From NCBI RefSeq assembly GCF_000217955.3, contig NZ_AFOY02000008.1, positions 186,001 through 250,000 of the forward strand: a stretch of DNA of 64,000 nt. Direction: 5' to 3'. Within the stretch, counting starts at the first letter, position 1; each line of letters opens with the position of its first letter. This stretch comes from Pseudomonas fluorescens HK44. GTDB taxonomy: Bacteria > Pseudomonadota > Gammaproteobacteria > Pseudomonadales > Pseudomonadaceae. The position numbers and the translations under genes are program-made. Shown piece by piece: positions 15,111 to 26,108 of the stretch. The notes beneath the pieces were generated by a model. It saw nothing but the letters and a program-made list of their open reading frames with translations. It searched no databases and was not told the DNA's origin.

Positions 15111-16550
15111 TTACTGGCCGGGATTAGCTTTCAGCTGTTGCGCCGCAGCCTTGGCCAGGTCCGGCGGCAGGAAGTCCTTGTCCGGGTTGTAGTCGGCCTT
15201 GAGGTAACGCTTCAGGTCCTGCAAGTCGCCCGGGCTCAGGGTACCGGCCGCCTGCTTCAGGCGCAGGTTGTCGAGAATGTAGTCGTAGCGGCTGTTGTTG
15301 TAGTTGCGCACCGAGGTGTACAGCTGACGCTGGGCGTCGAGCACGTCGACGATATTGCGCGTCCCCACCTGATAACCGATCTCCGTGGCTTCCACCGCGC
15401 TCTGGTTCGAGATGATCGACTGGCGGCGTGCCTGCACCTGCTCGACATCGCTATTCACTGCGCGGTGCAGGTTACGGGTGTTTTCCACCACTTGCCGACG
15501 CAGCGCTTCGCGTTGCTGTTCGCTTTGGTCCAGGCGCGAGTACGACTCGCGAACCTGCGAGCTGGTCAGCCCGCCGCTGTAGATCGGGATGTTCAATTGC
15601 AGGCCGACCGTGCTTTGCGAGACGGTGCCGCCGTACGGTTGACCGAAGGGGCTCGGGTTGCTGAAACCCAGCGCATCGTTGTCACCGGTCTTGTATTGCG
15701 CCACGGCGTCGAGGGTCGGTGCGTGGCCGGCCTTGCGCTGCTTGAGCGTTTCTTCGGCGGCGCTGACCGCGTAGTTGCTGGCCAGCAGGTTGAGGTTCTG
15801 TTTGGCGGCGGTGTCGACCCAGGCCTTGGCATCGTTTGGCGCTGGTGGCAGGACCGGCAAGGTGTGGACGATGCCCTGAATCGAGTTGTATTGACGGTTG
15901 GTCAGGGTGATCAGCGCTTCGAATGCATCATCCACCTGGCGCTGGGCGAGGATCCGGTTGGCGCGCGCGGTGTCGTAACTGGCTTGCGACTGCAGTACGT
16001 CGGTCTTGTCCGAGAGGCCCACATCGAAGCGCTCATTGGACTGATCGAGCTGGCGCTTGAACGCGGCTTCCTCGGCCTTGGTCGAGGCGAGGTTGTCCTG
16101 GCTGCGCAGCACGTTGAAGTAGGTTTCGGCGCTTTGCAGGATCAGGTTCTGCTCGGTCGCCGAAAGTTGCAGCGCCGCTTGCTCGTTGACATCCTTGGCC
16201 GCTTGGAACTGGAACCAGCGATCGGCGCGGAACAACGGCTGGGCCAGCGTTGCTTGATAGAAGTGGGCACTGCGGTTGGCGGTGGCTGACGGCTGGTCGA
16301 TCTTTGTCCGCACATCGGCGACCTGGGCACCACCCGAGAGGTTCGGCAGCAGGCCGGCGCGGGCCTGGGGCACGACTTCCTTTTGCGCGCCATATTGGGC
16401 ACGGGCGGCAGCCAGGTCGGCGTTGTTGTCGACGGCTTCCTGGTAGACGCTGACCAGATCGGTATTGGTCGATAATGGCGCTTCTGCTGCCCAGGCCATT
16501 CCGTTGGACGCACAAGACACGGCAAGAGCCAGTGAGAGTTTGCGCAGCAT
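15111..16550 (-). CDS. tolC: TolC-family outer membrane channel
   Basis: A 479-residue protein with a cleavable signal peptide (residues 1-21, ending AWA-AEA) and two repeated outer-membrane-efflux domains: internal repeats each contain a long alpha-helical hairpin with a strand segment (for example LQLNIPIYSGGLTSSQVRES near residue 320). TolC trimers form the outer-membrane exit duct for RND and ABC pumps and type I secretion. No pump genes adjoin, which fits a general-purpose TolC rather than a dedicated OprM. The short C-terminal tail beyond the barrel is Lys/Pro/Asp-rich. It is divergent from the thiC leader. Confidence 0.9.
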   Translation of the reverse strand: MLRKLSLALAVSCASNGMAWAAEAPLSTNTDLVSVYQEAVDNNADLAAARAQYGAQKEVVPQARAGLLPNLSGGAQVADVRTKIDQPSATANRSAHFYQATLAQPLFRADRWFQFQAAKDVNEQAALQLSATEQNLILQSAETYFNVLRSQDNLASTKAEEAAFKRQLDQSNERFDVGLSDKTDVLQSQASYDTARANRILAQRQVDDAFEALITLTNRQYNSIQGIVHTLPVLPPAPNDAKAWVDTAAKQNLNLLASNYAVSAAEETLKQRKAGHAPTLDAVAQYKTGDNDALGFSNPSPFGQPYGGTVSQSTVGLQLNIPIYSGGLTSSQVRESYSRLDQSEQQREALRRQVVENTRNLHRAVNSDVEQVQARRQSIISNQSAVEATEIGYQVGTRNIVDVLDAQRQLYTSVRNYNNSRYDYILDNLRLKQAAGTLSPGDLQDLKRYLKADYNPDKDFLPPDLAKAAAQQLKANPGQ

Positions 16551-16747
16551 GAGGCGATCCCTAAATTTTATTACGTCGATAATTTAAGCGCCAAGGCTAC
16601 GACGCACGCCCGGCAGCGTCAAGGCGCAGCCGGCGTAACGAGTGTAGATGCGCCAACCTGCGGCAACAATCCGGTAATCACGCCATTCATCACGCTGATT
16701 GCACCGGTGTTGGCGTTCTTTGCCAGTTGTGTCTAGACTGGCCGGGT
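16551..16747. other. tolC / thiC intergenic segment
   Basis: This 197-bp stretch between the tolC start and the TPP aptamer must contain both divergent promoters. I see no convincing sigma-70 pair and no repeat. Confidence 0.4.
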
Positions 16748-18910
<2,163 letters not shown>

Positions 18911-18918
18911 TCCGAGTG

Positions 18919-18949
18919 TGTGGGCTCGCTGAGGCGAGCCCACATTTTA
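18919..18949 (+). terminator. Intrinsic terminator after thiC
   Basis: TGTGGGCTCGC and GCGAGCCCACA form an 11-bp stem with a TGAG loop, followed by TTTTAT, 9 bp after the thiC stop. Confidence 0.85.
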
Positions 18950-18965
18950 TGGCTGACGCGGCTCT

Positions 18966-19038
18966 TGTAGGAGCAAGGCTTGCCCGCGATAGGGGTGTAT
19001 CTGACACACCGCTATCGCGGGCAAGCCTTGCTCCTACA
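18966..19038. repeat. Inverted repeat, GTAGGAGCAAGGCTTGCCCGCGAT family
   Basis: TGTAGGAGCAAGGCTTGCCC... and its complement GGGCAAGCCTTGCTCCTACA form a 73-bp palindromic element with arms of more than 25 bp. The same family appears at 30406-30494. It is a second REP family, distinct from the GTGGCGAGGG one. Confidence 0.85.
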
Positions 19039-19093
19039 GGGTATGGGCGCCAAGACCAGCACAACAACAAATGTTCCTCTGAGATAACCCCCC

Positions 19094-20386
19094 TTGAGTA
19101 TTCAACCCAGTACCTATTCCCCCGACCACGCCGTGCCTTTGGCCCAGCGCGTGTTCGGTGCCCGCGATCTGTTCTCCCTGTGGTTCTCCCTCGGCATCGG
19201 TCTGATGGTCTTGCAGACCGGGGCCTTGCTTGCGCCGGGTCTCGGTCTGTCCGGCTCGCTTCTGGCGATCTTCCTCGGCACCCTGGTCGGCGTTCTGCTG
19301 CTGGCGTGCGTCGGGGTGATTGGCAGCGATACCGGCCTGTCGGCCATGGCCACACTCAAACTGAGCCTCGGTACTCACGGTGCAAGCCTGCCGGCGCTGT
19401 TGAACCTGCTGCAACTGATCGGTTGGGGTTCGTTCGAAATCATCGTCATGCGCGACGCGGCCAGCCTGCTCGGCGCCCGTGCGTTCAGCGATGCTAGCCT
19501 GATGGCCAATCCATTGCTCTGGACGCTGGTATTCGGCGCCTTGGCGACCTTGCTCGCGGTCAGCGGTCCGTTGACGTTTGTCCGTCAGATTCTGCGCAAG
19601 TGGGGCATCTGGTTGCTGCTGGCGGCGTGCATCTGGCTGACCTGGAATCTCTTCGCCAAAGCCGATCTGGCCGCGCTGTGGGTACAGGCCGGTGACGGTT
19701 CGATGCCATTCGCCGTGGGTTTTGATATTGCCATCGCGATGCCACTGTCGTGGCTGCCGCTGATTGCCGACTACTCGCGTTTCGGCAAACGTGCGAAAAG
19801 CGTATTCGGCGGTACGGCGCTGGGCTTCTTCATTGGTAACTTCTGGCTGATGAGCCTGGGCGTTGCCTACACCCTGGCGTTCGCCCCGAGTGGAGAAGTC
19901 AATGCCTTGCTGTTGGCGCTGGCCGGTGCCGGATTGGGTATTCCGTTGTTGCTGATCCTGCTTGACGAGTCGGAAAACGCTTTCGCCGACATTCACTCTG
20001 CGGCGGTGTCCAGCGGGATTCTGTTGCGCATGAAAGTCGAGCACCTGGCCTTGGCCATCGGCGTGATCTGCACACTGATCGCCTGCCTGGCGCCATTGGC
20101 CCAGTATCAGAACTTCCTGCTGTTGATCGGCTCGGTGTTTGCGCCGTTGTTCGGCGTGGTGCTGGTGGATCACTTCATCCTGCGCAAGCGCAGTGCCCGG
20201 ATCGCGTCAGCCGCCTTGCGCTGGCCGGCGTTGCTCGCCTGGCTGGGCGGGGTGAGCACCTATCACTTGCTGGCGAATCTGTATCCGGAGGTCGGCGCAA
20301 CCCTGCCATCGCTGGTACTGGCAGGGCTGCTGCAACTGCTGCTGGGTCGGGTCTTCAGCTACGCTCAGGCACCAGCTCAGGCTTGA
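19094..20386 (+). CDS. cytX: Probable hydroxymethylpyrimidine (HMP) transporter CytX
   Basis: A 430-residue NCS1-family permease with about 12 membrane segments (first at LFSLWFSLGIGLMVLQTGALL, last at LPSLVLAGLLQLLLG). SWLPLIADYSRF is the conserved NCS1 motif in the middle. NCS1 members beside thiamine genes and TPP riboswitches are assigned to uptake of the HMP precursor; here thiC lies directly upstream. The start is the TTG at 19094, with a weak GAGATAA box; no ATG fits upstream. The last 32 bp overlap the convergent lipoprotein gene. The REP element and terminator after thiC suggest only partial co-transcription. Confidence 0.8.
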   Translation: MSIQPSTYSPDHAVPLAQRVFGARDLFSLWFSLGIGLMVLQTGALLAPGLGLSGSLLAIFLGTLVGVLLLACVGVIGSDTGLSAMATLKLSLGTHGASLPALLNLLQLIGWGSFEIIVMRDAASLLGARAFSDASLMANPLLWTLVFGALATLLAVSGPLTFVRQILRKWGIWLLLAACIWLTWNLFAKADLAALWVQAGDGSMPFAVGFDIAIAMPLSWLPLIADYSRFGKRAKSVFGGTALGFFIGNFWLMSLGVAYTLAFAPSGEVNALLLALAGAGLGIPLLLILLDESENAFADIHSAAVSSGILLRMKVEHLALAIGVICTLIACLAPLAQYQNFLLLIGSVFAPLFGVVLVDHFILRKRSARIASAALRWPALLAWLGGVSTYHLLANLYPEVGATLPSLVLAGLLQLLLGRVFSYAQAPAQA

Positions 20387-21101
20387 TCTGACCCTTGAGG
20401 CGAGCGTAGGGGATGGTCATCTCGATGAGGCCACTCGAATAGGGCGCGATGGTCGCGACGTTGTACTTGAGCACCACCCCGGCGCTGGTCAAGGCCACGT
20501 TCGGGGTTTTCTGGAAGGGCCAGCTTTTGACGAAGTCGGGGTCACGATCCAGCTGCGAATTGATCAGCCAGCTATTGTGCGCGACCTGCGCGGTCTTCCA
20601 GAACGCTACTTCCTGCCCCGGCAAGAGCATGTCGCCCAGGCTCAGCTCTTTTTGCAGCTGGCGCGAGTAGTTGATAAAGCCACGTCCCGGCGTGCCATTG
20701 GCCGCGCCCGTGTCCAGATAGCTGGACACTTCAATGATCACCAGTCCGTCATGCTGCTCACGTACCTTGGCTTGCAAGTAGACGCTGTTGCGATCGCCTG
20801 ATTCACGCAGGAACTGTTCGCGGTAGGCGTTGAGGGAAGCGGGTAGCGCCGCGCCCGGTGAAGTGCGGGTCATTTGCAGCAGGCGCTGTTCGACGATCCG
20901 GTCCAGTTGCGGCTCGGTCGGGAAATGCACCGTGTCGATATTCACCAGCGGGCAGTCGGGGCCGTCGCAACCCGGCTTGACCTGCTCGGACGCATCGCGA
21001 GTGGATGTCACCTGTGCCCGATAGCTGGGTTGGAACAGGCTTTGGCAAGCGCCGAGCGTGAGGGCAATACAGGCCACGGAGGCGATTTTCAACAGCGACA
21101 T
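20355..21101 (-). CDS. RsiV-family lipoprotein (DUF3298-like)
   Basis: A 248-residue lipoprotein. The signal peptide ends in the lipobox LGAC (residues 16-19), so it is anchored by Cys19. The mature part has the alternating layout of the PdaC/RsiV fold: an N-terminal domain (CPLVNIDTVHFPTEPQLDRIVEQRLLQM) and a C-terminal domain with KELSLGDMLLPGQE and SSGLIEMTIPYARLKG, resembling anti-sigma RsiV and peptidoglycan deacetylase-associated domains. It lacks any cytoplasmic anti-sigma part. It corresponds in order to PA4972. Envelope function unknown. It is convergent and overlapping with cytX, and divergent from nudF. Confidence 0.7.
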   Translation of the reverse strand: MSLLKIASVACIALTLGACQSLFQPSYRAQVTSTRDASEQVKPGCDGPDCPLVNIDTVHFPTEPQLDRIVEQRLLQMTRTSPGAALPASLNAYREQFLRESGDRNSVYLQAKVREQHDGLVIIEVSSYLDTGAANGTPGRGFINYSRQLQKELSLGDMLLPGQEVAFWKTAQVAHNSWLINSQLDRDPDFVKSWPFQKTPNVALTSAGVVLKYNVATIAPYSSGLIEMTIPYARLKGQIKPELVPERS

Positions 21102-21180
21102 GGGCGTCCTTCATGAATCAGAGAAAGGCAAAATTCAGGGTCTTCGACTGCCAGCGGTGCGGTCGGTTCGCCACTAAGCT

Positions 21181-21198
21181 AATTAGAGCCAATTAGAG
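21181..21198. repeat. Direct octamer repeat upstream of nudF
   Basis: AATTAGAG occurs twice with a 10-bp period (21181 and 21191), in an AT-rich patch between the divergent lipoprotein and nudF genes. It might be a protein-binding site, but it is short and could be chance. Confidence 0.3.
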
Positions 21199-21323
21199 TT
21201 GTTTTCACCCCTTGCCGTCTATCCCGCTGACGGCAAAGAGGCTGCATCAAACGATGCGGGCGCGTTAGGATGGCGCCAAGCCTGGGGGAACCTCGGACGG
21301 ATTGACAGTAAACGAGGATTGTT

Positions 21324-21941
21324 ATGACTGATTTTGCCAATGCCACCCCGACCATCGTAGACGTCGTACGCCGCGAAAACTGCTTCAAGGGTTTTTACAA
21401 GCTTGATCGCGTGCACCTGCGTCATGAGCTGTTTGCCGGTGGCATGAGTCGCGAGATCAGCCGCGAGTTGTTCGTTCGTCATGATGCAGTGTGTGTCTTG
21501 CCTTACGATCCGCAGCGGGACGAAGTGGTCTTGATCGAGCAATTTCGCGTCGGTGTATTGGGCAAGACCGATAACCCGTGGCTGATCGAACTGGTCGCCG
21601 GTCTGATCGATAAGGACGAACAACCGGAAGAAGTTGCTCACCGCGAAGCGCAGGAGGAAGCTGGACTTGTATTCACTGCGCTGTGGCCGATGCTCAATTA
21701 TTTTCCGTCGCCCGGTGGCAGTACCGAACACGTGCACTTGTATCTGGGGCGGTGTAACAGTAACGGGGCCGGCGGCATTCATGGGCTGGTGGAGGAAGCA
21801 GAAGATATTCGCGTAACGGTCTGGGATTTCGAAGATGCCCTGCAAGCCGTACGTGATGGACGGATTTCCAACGCGGCGAGCATTATTGCCTTGCAATGGC
21901 TGGCTTTGAACCGCGTTGAAGTGAGGGGGTTATGGTCGTAA
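21324..21941 (+). CDS. nudF: ADP-ribose pyrophosphatase
   Basis: A 205-residue Nudix hydrolase. The complete box GLIDKDEQPEEVAHREAQEEAGL (residues about 94-116, G-x5-E-x7-REAxEExG) coordinates the metal. The following NYFPSPGGSTEHVHLYLG matches the ADP-ribose pyrophosphatase subfamily. It splits ADP-ribose to AMP and ribose 5-phosphate. It is first of a plus-strand run nudF-DUF1249-cpdA-yqiA-parE that matches the E. coli yqi/parE neighbourhood; its stop overlaps the next gene by 10 bp. Confidence 0.92.
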   Translation: MTDFANATPTIVDVVRRENCFKGFYKLDRVHLRHELFAGGMSREISRELFVRHDAVCVLPYDPQRDEVVLIEQFRVGVLGKTDNPWLIELVAGLIDKDEQPEEVAHREAQEEAGLVFTALWPMLNYFPSPGGSTEHVHLYLGRCNSNGAGGIHGLVEEAEDIRVTVWDFEDALQAVRDGRISNAASIIALQWLALNRVEVRGLWS

Positions 21942-22384
21942 ACAAACAGCGCGATCGTTATCGGGTCGACCTTGTGGGGCTGCAAAGCGCCTGCGAGGCC
22001 AACTACGCTCGACTGATGCGCCTGTTACCGGAGATGCGCAACCAGCCGGCTGCCCGGCGCATTGCCATGACCCAGGGTGAACAGATGCTGGGCGTGCTGA
22101 TGCTGGAAGTGTTGCAGGCGTGTCCGTATACCACGACCCTACGAGTGCGCCAGGAGCACAGCCTGCCATGGCTGCCGGTGCCACAACTGGAAGTGCAGGT
22201 GTACCACGACGCGCGCATGGCCGAAGTCATCAGTGCCGAACATGCGCGGCGCTTTCGCGGCATCTACCCTTATCCGAATGCGTTGATGCACCAGCCGGAC
22301 GAAAAGGCCCAGCTCAATGTGTTCCTCGGCGAGTGGCTGAGTCATTGCCTGGCCTGCGGGCATGAGTTCGAAGTCGTACGCTAG
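21932..22384 (+). CDS. DUF1249 / YqiB-family protein
   Basis: A 150-residue conserved cytoplasmic protein without signal or membrane segments. The sequence VDLVGLQSACEANYARLMRLLPE and the ending HDARMAEVI... RFRGIYPYPN ... HQPDEKAQLNVFLGEWLSHCLACG are those of the YqiB family, found between nudF and cpdA across gamma-proteobacteria. Its start lies 10 bp inside nudF (GAGGGGG box before ATG), so it is translationally coupled. The role is not known; a link to nucleotide or cAMP metabolism is suggested only by neighbours. Confidence 0.85.
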   Translation: MVVNKQRDRYRVDLVGLQSACEANYARLMRLLPEMRNQPAARRIAMTQGEQMLGVLMLEVLQACPYTTTLRVRQEHSLPWLPVPQLEVQVYHDARMAEVISAEHARRFRGIYPYPNALMHQPDEKAQLNVFLGEWLSHCLACGHEFEVVR

Positions 22385-22483
22385 TTGTGAACTGCGTCTG
22401 GTTCACGGGTTTCCTCTTTTCAATTTCCCCCAGCATAATTGCCCCATTCATCCATATCCGTGATCACGCCTTGGGAGAACGCC

Positions 22484-23299
22484 TTGCCGAGCGTATCCAC
22501 TCTGACTGCCAGCGATGCCGTATTGCTGGTGCAGCTTTCTGACAGCCATCTGTTCGCCGAGGCGGATGGCACGTTGCTGGGCATGAGCACCCGCGACAGC
22601 CTGCAAAAGGTTATCGAGTTGGTGCTGGCACAACAGCCGCACATCGACCTGATGATCGCCAGTGGCGACGTATCCCAGGATGGCACGCTTGAGTCGTATC
22701 AGCAGTTTCGCGAGATGACCCGGCAGATCGATGCCCCCGCGCGCTGGATTCCGGGCAACCACGACGAGCCGCAGATCATGGCCCGGGCCGCGGTCCAGAG
22801 TCAGTTGCTGGAGCCCATCGTGGACATCGGTAACTGGCGGATCACGTTGCTGGATTCGGCGGTCCCGGGTTCGGTGCCAGGGTACTTGCAGGATGACCAA
22901 CTGCAGTTGCTCGTCCGCGCCCTGAGCGAAGCGCCGGAGCGCCATCATCTGGTGTGCTTGCACCATCATCCGGTGTCCATCGGTTGTGCCTGGATGGAAC
23001 CGATTGGCCTGCGCAACCCGGACGCCTTGTTTGCCGTGCTCGATCGCTTCCCACAGGTGCGGGCAGTGCTCTGGGGTCATGTGCATCAGGAAATCGATCA
23101 GTTGCGCAACGATGTGCGGCTGATCGCTTCGCCATCGACGTGTATCCAGTTCGAGCCCGGCAGCGTGGATTTCAAGGTCGATACGCTGGCGCCGGGTTAT
23201 CGCTGGTTGCGGTTGCTGCCGGACGGACGGCTGGAAACCGGGGTCGAGCGCGTGACCGGGTTCGACTTCCAGATCGATTACGGCTCCAACGGTTACTGA
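22484..23299 (+). CDS. cpdA: 3',5'-cyclic AMP phosphodiesterase
   Basis: A 271-residue metallophosphoesterase with the full metal set: QLSDSHLF (D-x-H), ASGDVSQDG (GD), PGNHDE (GNHD), LHHHP and WGHVHQEID (GHxH). CpdA degrades cAMP and so limits Vfr/Crp signalling. The start is the TTG at 22484, which has GGGAGAAC nine bases upstream and gives the family N-terminus and length; the in-frame TTG at 22439 lacks a ribosome binding site. It lies 99 bp after the DUF1249 gene. Confidence 0.9.
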   Translation: MPSVSTLTASDAVLLVQLSDSHLFAEADGTLLGMSTRDSLQKVIELVLAQQPHIDLMIASGDVSQDGTLESYQQFREMTRQIDAPARWIPGNHDEPQIMARAAVQSQLLEPIVDIGNWRITLLDSAVPGSVPGYLQDDQLQLLVRALSEAPERHHLVCLHHHPVSIGCAWMEPIGLRNPDALFAVLDRFPQVRAVLWGHVHQEIDQLRNDVRLIASPSTCIQFEPGSVDFKVDTLAPGYRWLRLLPDGRLETGVERVTGFDFQIDYGSNGY

Positions 23300-23315
23300 G
23301 GTGCTGAGGTGCCTT

Positions 23316-23448
23316 TGTGGCGAGGGAGCTTGCTCCCGCTCGATCGCGAAGCGGTCGTAAAACCGATGCGTGCGGTGAATCTGTCTGAACGCGATTGAAT
23401 GTTTTGGGGCTGCTGCGCAGCCCAGCGGGAGCAAGCTCCCTCGCCACA
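23316..23448. repeat. REP-like inverted-repeat pair
   Basis: TGTGGCGAGGGAGCTTGCTC and its complement bracket about 133 bp, with an inner GGGCTGCTGCGCAGCCC hairpin. It fills the 252-bp gap between cpdA and yqiA; a further 100 bp to the yqiA start shows no clear promoter. Confidence 0.85.
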
Positions 23449-23551
23449 GGGTTTGTCTCTGATCGGAACGATCTGATTCGTTCCTGAGCAAGTCAATCTC
23501 GTGGACTCCCTGTAAACTGCGGCATCTTTGCCCGCCTCACAGGGAGCTCGC

Positions 23552-24160
23552 ATGTTCGGTTCGATCCTCTATATCCACGGTTTCAACAGCGCACCCTCGT
23601 CGAAAAAGGCCTGTCAGCTGGTCGGCGTGATGGATCGTCTGGGTCTGGGCGACCAGTTGCAGGTGCCGGCCTTGCATCATCATCCACGTGAGGCCATCGG
23701 TCAGCTGGAACAGGCGATTGCCGGGCTGGGGCGGCCACTGCTGGTCGGCAGCTCCCTCGGCGGCTACTATGCCACTCACCTTGCCGAGCGCCATGGCCTC
23801 AAGGCCCTGTTGATCAACCCTGCCGTCAGCCCGCACCGGATGTTCGACGGATACCTGGGCACGCAGAAGAACCTGTATACCGAAGAGACCTGGGAATTGA
23901 CCCGTGACCACGTGACAGCCCTGGCCGGGCTGGAAGTGCCGGCGCCTCAGGACCCGCAACGGTTTCAGGTGTGGTTGCAAACCGGGGACGAAACGCTGGA
24001 CTATCGCCTCGCCCAGCAGTATTACCGAGCCTGTGCCTTGCGCATCCAGGCCGGCGGTGACCATAGTTTCCAGGGGTTCGCCGGGCAATTGCCGGCCCTG
24101 TTGAGTTTTGCAGGCATAGGCTCCGATGTGTACCAGGCGATCGATTTCACAGCACTGTGA
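23552..24160 (+). CDS. yqiA: YqiA-family esterase
   Basis: A 202-residue small alpha/beta hydrolase. The oxyanion/N-terminal strand reads ILYIHGFNSAPSS (residues 4-16), the nucleophile elbow GSSLGGYYA (GxSxGG, about residue 70), and a late catalytic histidine GGDHSFQGF. YqiA hydrolyses short acyl esters in vitro; its physiological substrate is unknown. ATG at 23552 is chosen over 23528 because it starts the conserved region and has a GGGAG box. It precedes parE by 43 bp, as in E. coli. Confidence 0.88.
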   Translation: MFGSILYIHGFNSAPSSKKACQLVGVMDRLGLGDQLQVPALHHHPREAIGQLEQAIAGLGRPLLVGSSLGGYYATHLAERHGLKALLINPAVSPHRMFDGYLGTQKNLYTEETWELTRDHVTALAGLEVPAPQDPQRFQVWLQTGDETLDYRLAQQYYRACALRIQAGGDHSFQGFAGQLPALLSFAGIGSDVYQAIDFTAL

Positions 24161-24203
24161 ACCCTCGCCCCTATTTTCATTGAACGACTGACGACGAGAC
24201 CCC

Positions 24204-26108
24204 ATGGCCACTCCCAGCGCTAGCTCTTATAACGCAGACGCCATCGAAGTCCTCTCGGGCCTCGACCCGGTGCGCAAACGCCCCGGCATGTACACCGACA
24301 CCAGTCGGCCGAACCACCTTGCCCAGGAAGTCATCGACAACAGTGTCGACGAAGCCTTGGCCGGGCATGCGACATCGGTGCAGGTCATTCTCCATGCCGA
24401 CCATTCCCTGGAAGTCAGCGATGACGGCCGTGGCATGCCGGTGGACATTCACCCCGAAGAGGGCGTCTCGGGCGTTGAGCTGATCCTCACCAAGCTGCAC
24501 GCCGGCGGCAAGTTCTCGAACAAGAACTACCAGTTCTCCGGCGGTTTGCACGGGGTGGGTATTTCGGTGGTCAACGCCCTGTCGACCCAGGTCCGGGTAC
24601 GCGTCAAACGCGATGGCAACGAGTACCAGATGACCTTCGCCGATGGCTACAAAGCCACCGACCTGGAAGTGGTCGGCACCGTTGGCAAGCGCAACACCGG
24701 GACCAGCGTGTACTTCTCGCCGGATCCGAAATACTTCGATTCACCGAAATTCTCCATCAGCCGTCTCAAGCACGTACTCAAGGCCAAGGCCGTGTTGTGC
24801 CCGGGGCTGCTGGTCAGCTTTGAAGACAAGGCCACCGGCGAAAAAGTCGAATGGCATTATGAAGACGGCCTGCGTTCCTACCTGGTAGACGCGGTCAGTG
24901 AATTCGAACGTCTGCCCGACGAACCCTTCTGCGGCAGCCTGGCCGGTAATAAAGAAGCGGTCGACTGGGCGCTGCTGTGGCTGCCTGAAGGTGGCGAAAG
25001 CGTCCAGGAAAGCTACGTCAACCTGATCCCGACGGCCCAGGGCGGTACTCACGTCAACGGTTTGCGTCAGGGCTTGCTCGACGCCATGCGCGAGTTCTGC
25101 GAGTTCCGCAGCCTGCTGCCGCGTGGCGTGAAGCTGGCACCGGAAGATGTCTGGGAACGCATTGCCTTCGTCCTGTCGATGAAGATGCAGGAGCCGCAGT
25201 TCTCCGGCCAGACCAAAGAGCGCCTGTCGTCCCGCGAGGCGGCGGCGTTTGTTTCCGGCGTGGTCAAGGACGCTTTCAGCCTGTGGCTTAACGCGAACCC
25301 CGAGTTGGGCCTGCAACTGGCTGAGCTGGCGATCAACAACGCTGGCCGCCGTTTGAAGGCCAGTAAAAAGGTCGAGCGCAAACGCATCACCCAAGGGCCG
25401 GCCTTGCCGGGCAAGCTTGCCGATTGCGCCGGGCAGGACCCGATGCGTTCCGAGCTGTTCCTGGTGGAAGGTGATTCCGCCGGCGGTTCGGCCAAGCAAG
25501 CGCGGGACAAAGAGTTCCAGGCAATCCTGCCGTTGCGCGGGAAAATTCTGAACACCTGGGAAGTCGACGGCAGCGAAGTGCTGGCCAGCCAGGAAGTGCA
25601 CAACATTGCCGTGGCCATTGGTGTCGATCCGGGCGCTGCGGACATGAGCCAACTGCGCTACGGCAAGATCTGCATCCTTGCCGACGCCGACTCCGACGGC
25701 CTGCACATCGCGACCTTGCTGTGTGCCTTGTTCGTCCAGCATTTCCGTCCGTTGGTGGACGCCGGTCACGTCTATGTGGCGATGCCGCCGTTGTACCGCA
25801 TCGACCTCGGCAAAGAAATTTACTACGCACTCGATGAAGCCGAGCGCGATGGCATTCTCGATCGTCTGGTGGCCGAGAAGAAACGCGGCAAGCCGCAGGT
25901 CACCCGATTCAAAGGTCTGGGTGAAATGAACCCGCCGCAACTGCGTGAAACCACCATGGACCCGAACACTCGACGCCTGGTGCAGTTGACGCTGGATGAT
26001 TTCGAAGCCACCTCGGAAATGATGGACATGCTGCTGGCGAAAAAACGCGCTGGCGACCGCAAGTCCTGGCTGGAGTCCAAAGGTAATCTGGCCGAGGTTC
26101 TGGGCTGA
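24204..26108 (+). CDS. parE: Topoisomerase IV subunit B
   Basis: A 634-residue type IIA topoisomerase ATPase subunit. The GHKL ATP site is seen as EVIDNSVDEALAGH and DDGRGMPVDIH, with GGLHGVGISVVNALS as the ATP lid. The TOPRIM domain has LVEGDSAGGSAKQARD and ILADADSDGLHI. With ParC it decatenates daughter chromosomes. The ATG at 24204 follows a weak GACGAGA box. Its stop shares one base with the start of the downstream esterase-like gene (TGATG). Confidence 0.97.
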   Translation: MATPSASSYNADAIEVLSGLDPVRKRPGMYTDTSRPNHLAQEVIDNSVDEALAGHATSVQVILHADHSLEVSDDGRGMPVDIHPEEGVSGVELILTKLHAGGKFSNKNYQFSGGLHGVGISVVNALSTQVRVRVKRDGNEYQMTFADGYKATDLEVVGTVGKRNTGTSVYFSPDPKYFDSPKFSISRLKHVLKAKAVLCPGLLVSFEDKATGEKVEWHYEDGLRSYLVDAVSEFERLPDEPFCGSLAGNKEAVDWALLWLPEGGESVQESYVNLIPTAQGGTHVNGLRQGLLDAMREFCEFRSLLPRGVKLAPEDVWERIAFVLSMKMQEPQFSGQTKERLSSREAAAFVSGVVKDAFSLWLNANPELGLQLAELAINNAGRRLKASKKVERKRITQGPALPGKLADCAGQDPMRSELFLVEGDSAGGSAKQARDKEFQAILPLRGKILNTWEVDGSEVLASQEVHNIAVAIGVDPGAADMSQLRYGKICILADADSDGLHIATLLCALFVQHFRPLVDAGHVYVAMPPLYRIDLGKEIYYALDEAERDGILDRLVAEKKRGKPQVTRFKGLGEMNPPQLRETTMDPNTRRLVQLTLDDFEATSEMMDMLLAKKRAGDRKSWLESKGNLAEVLG

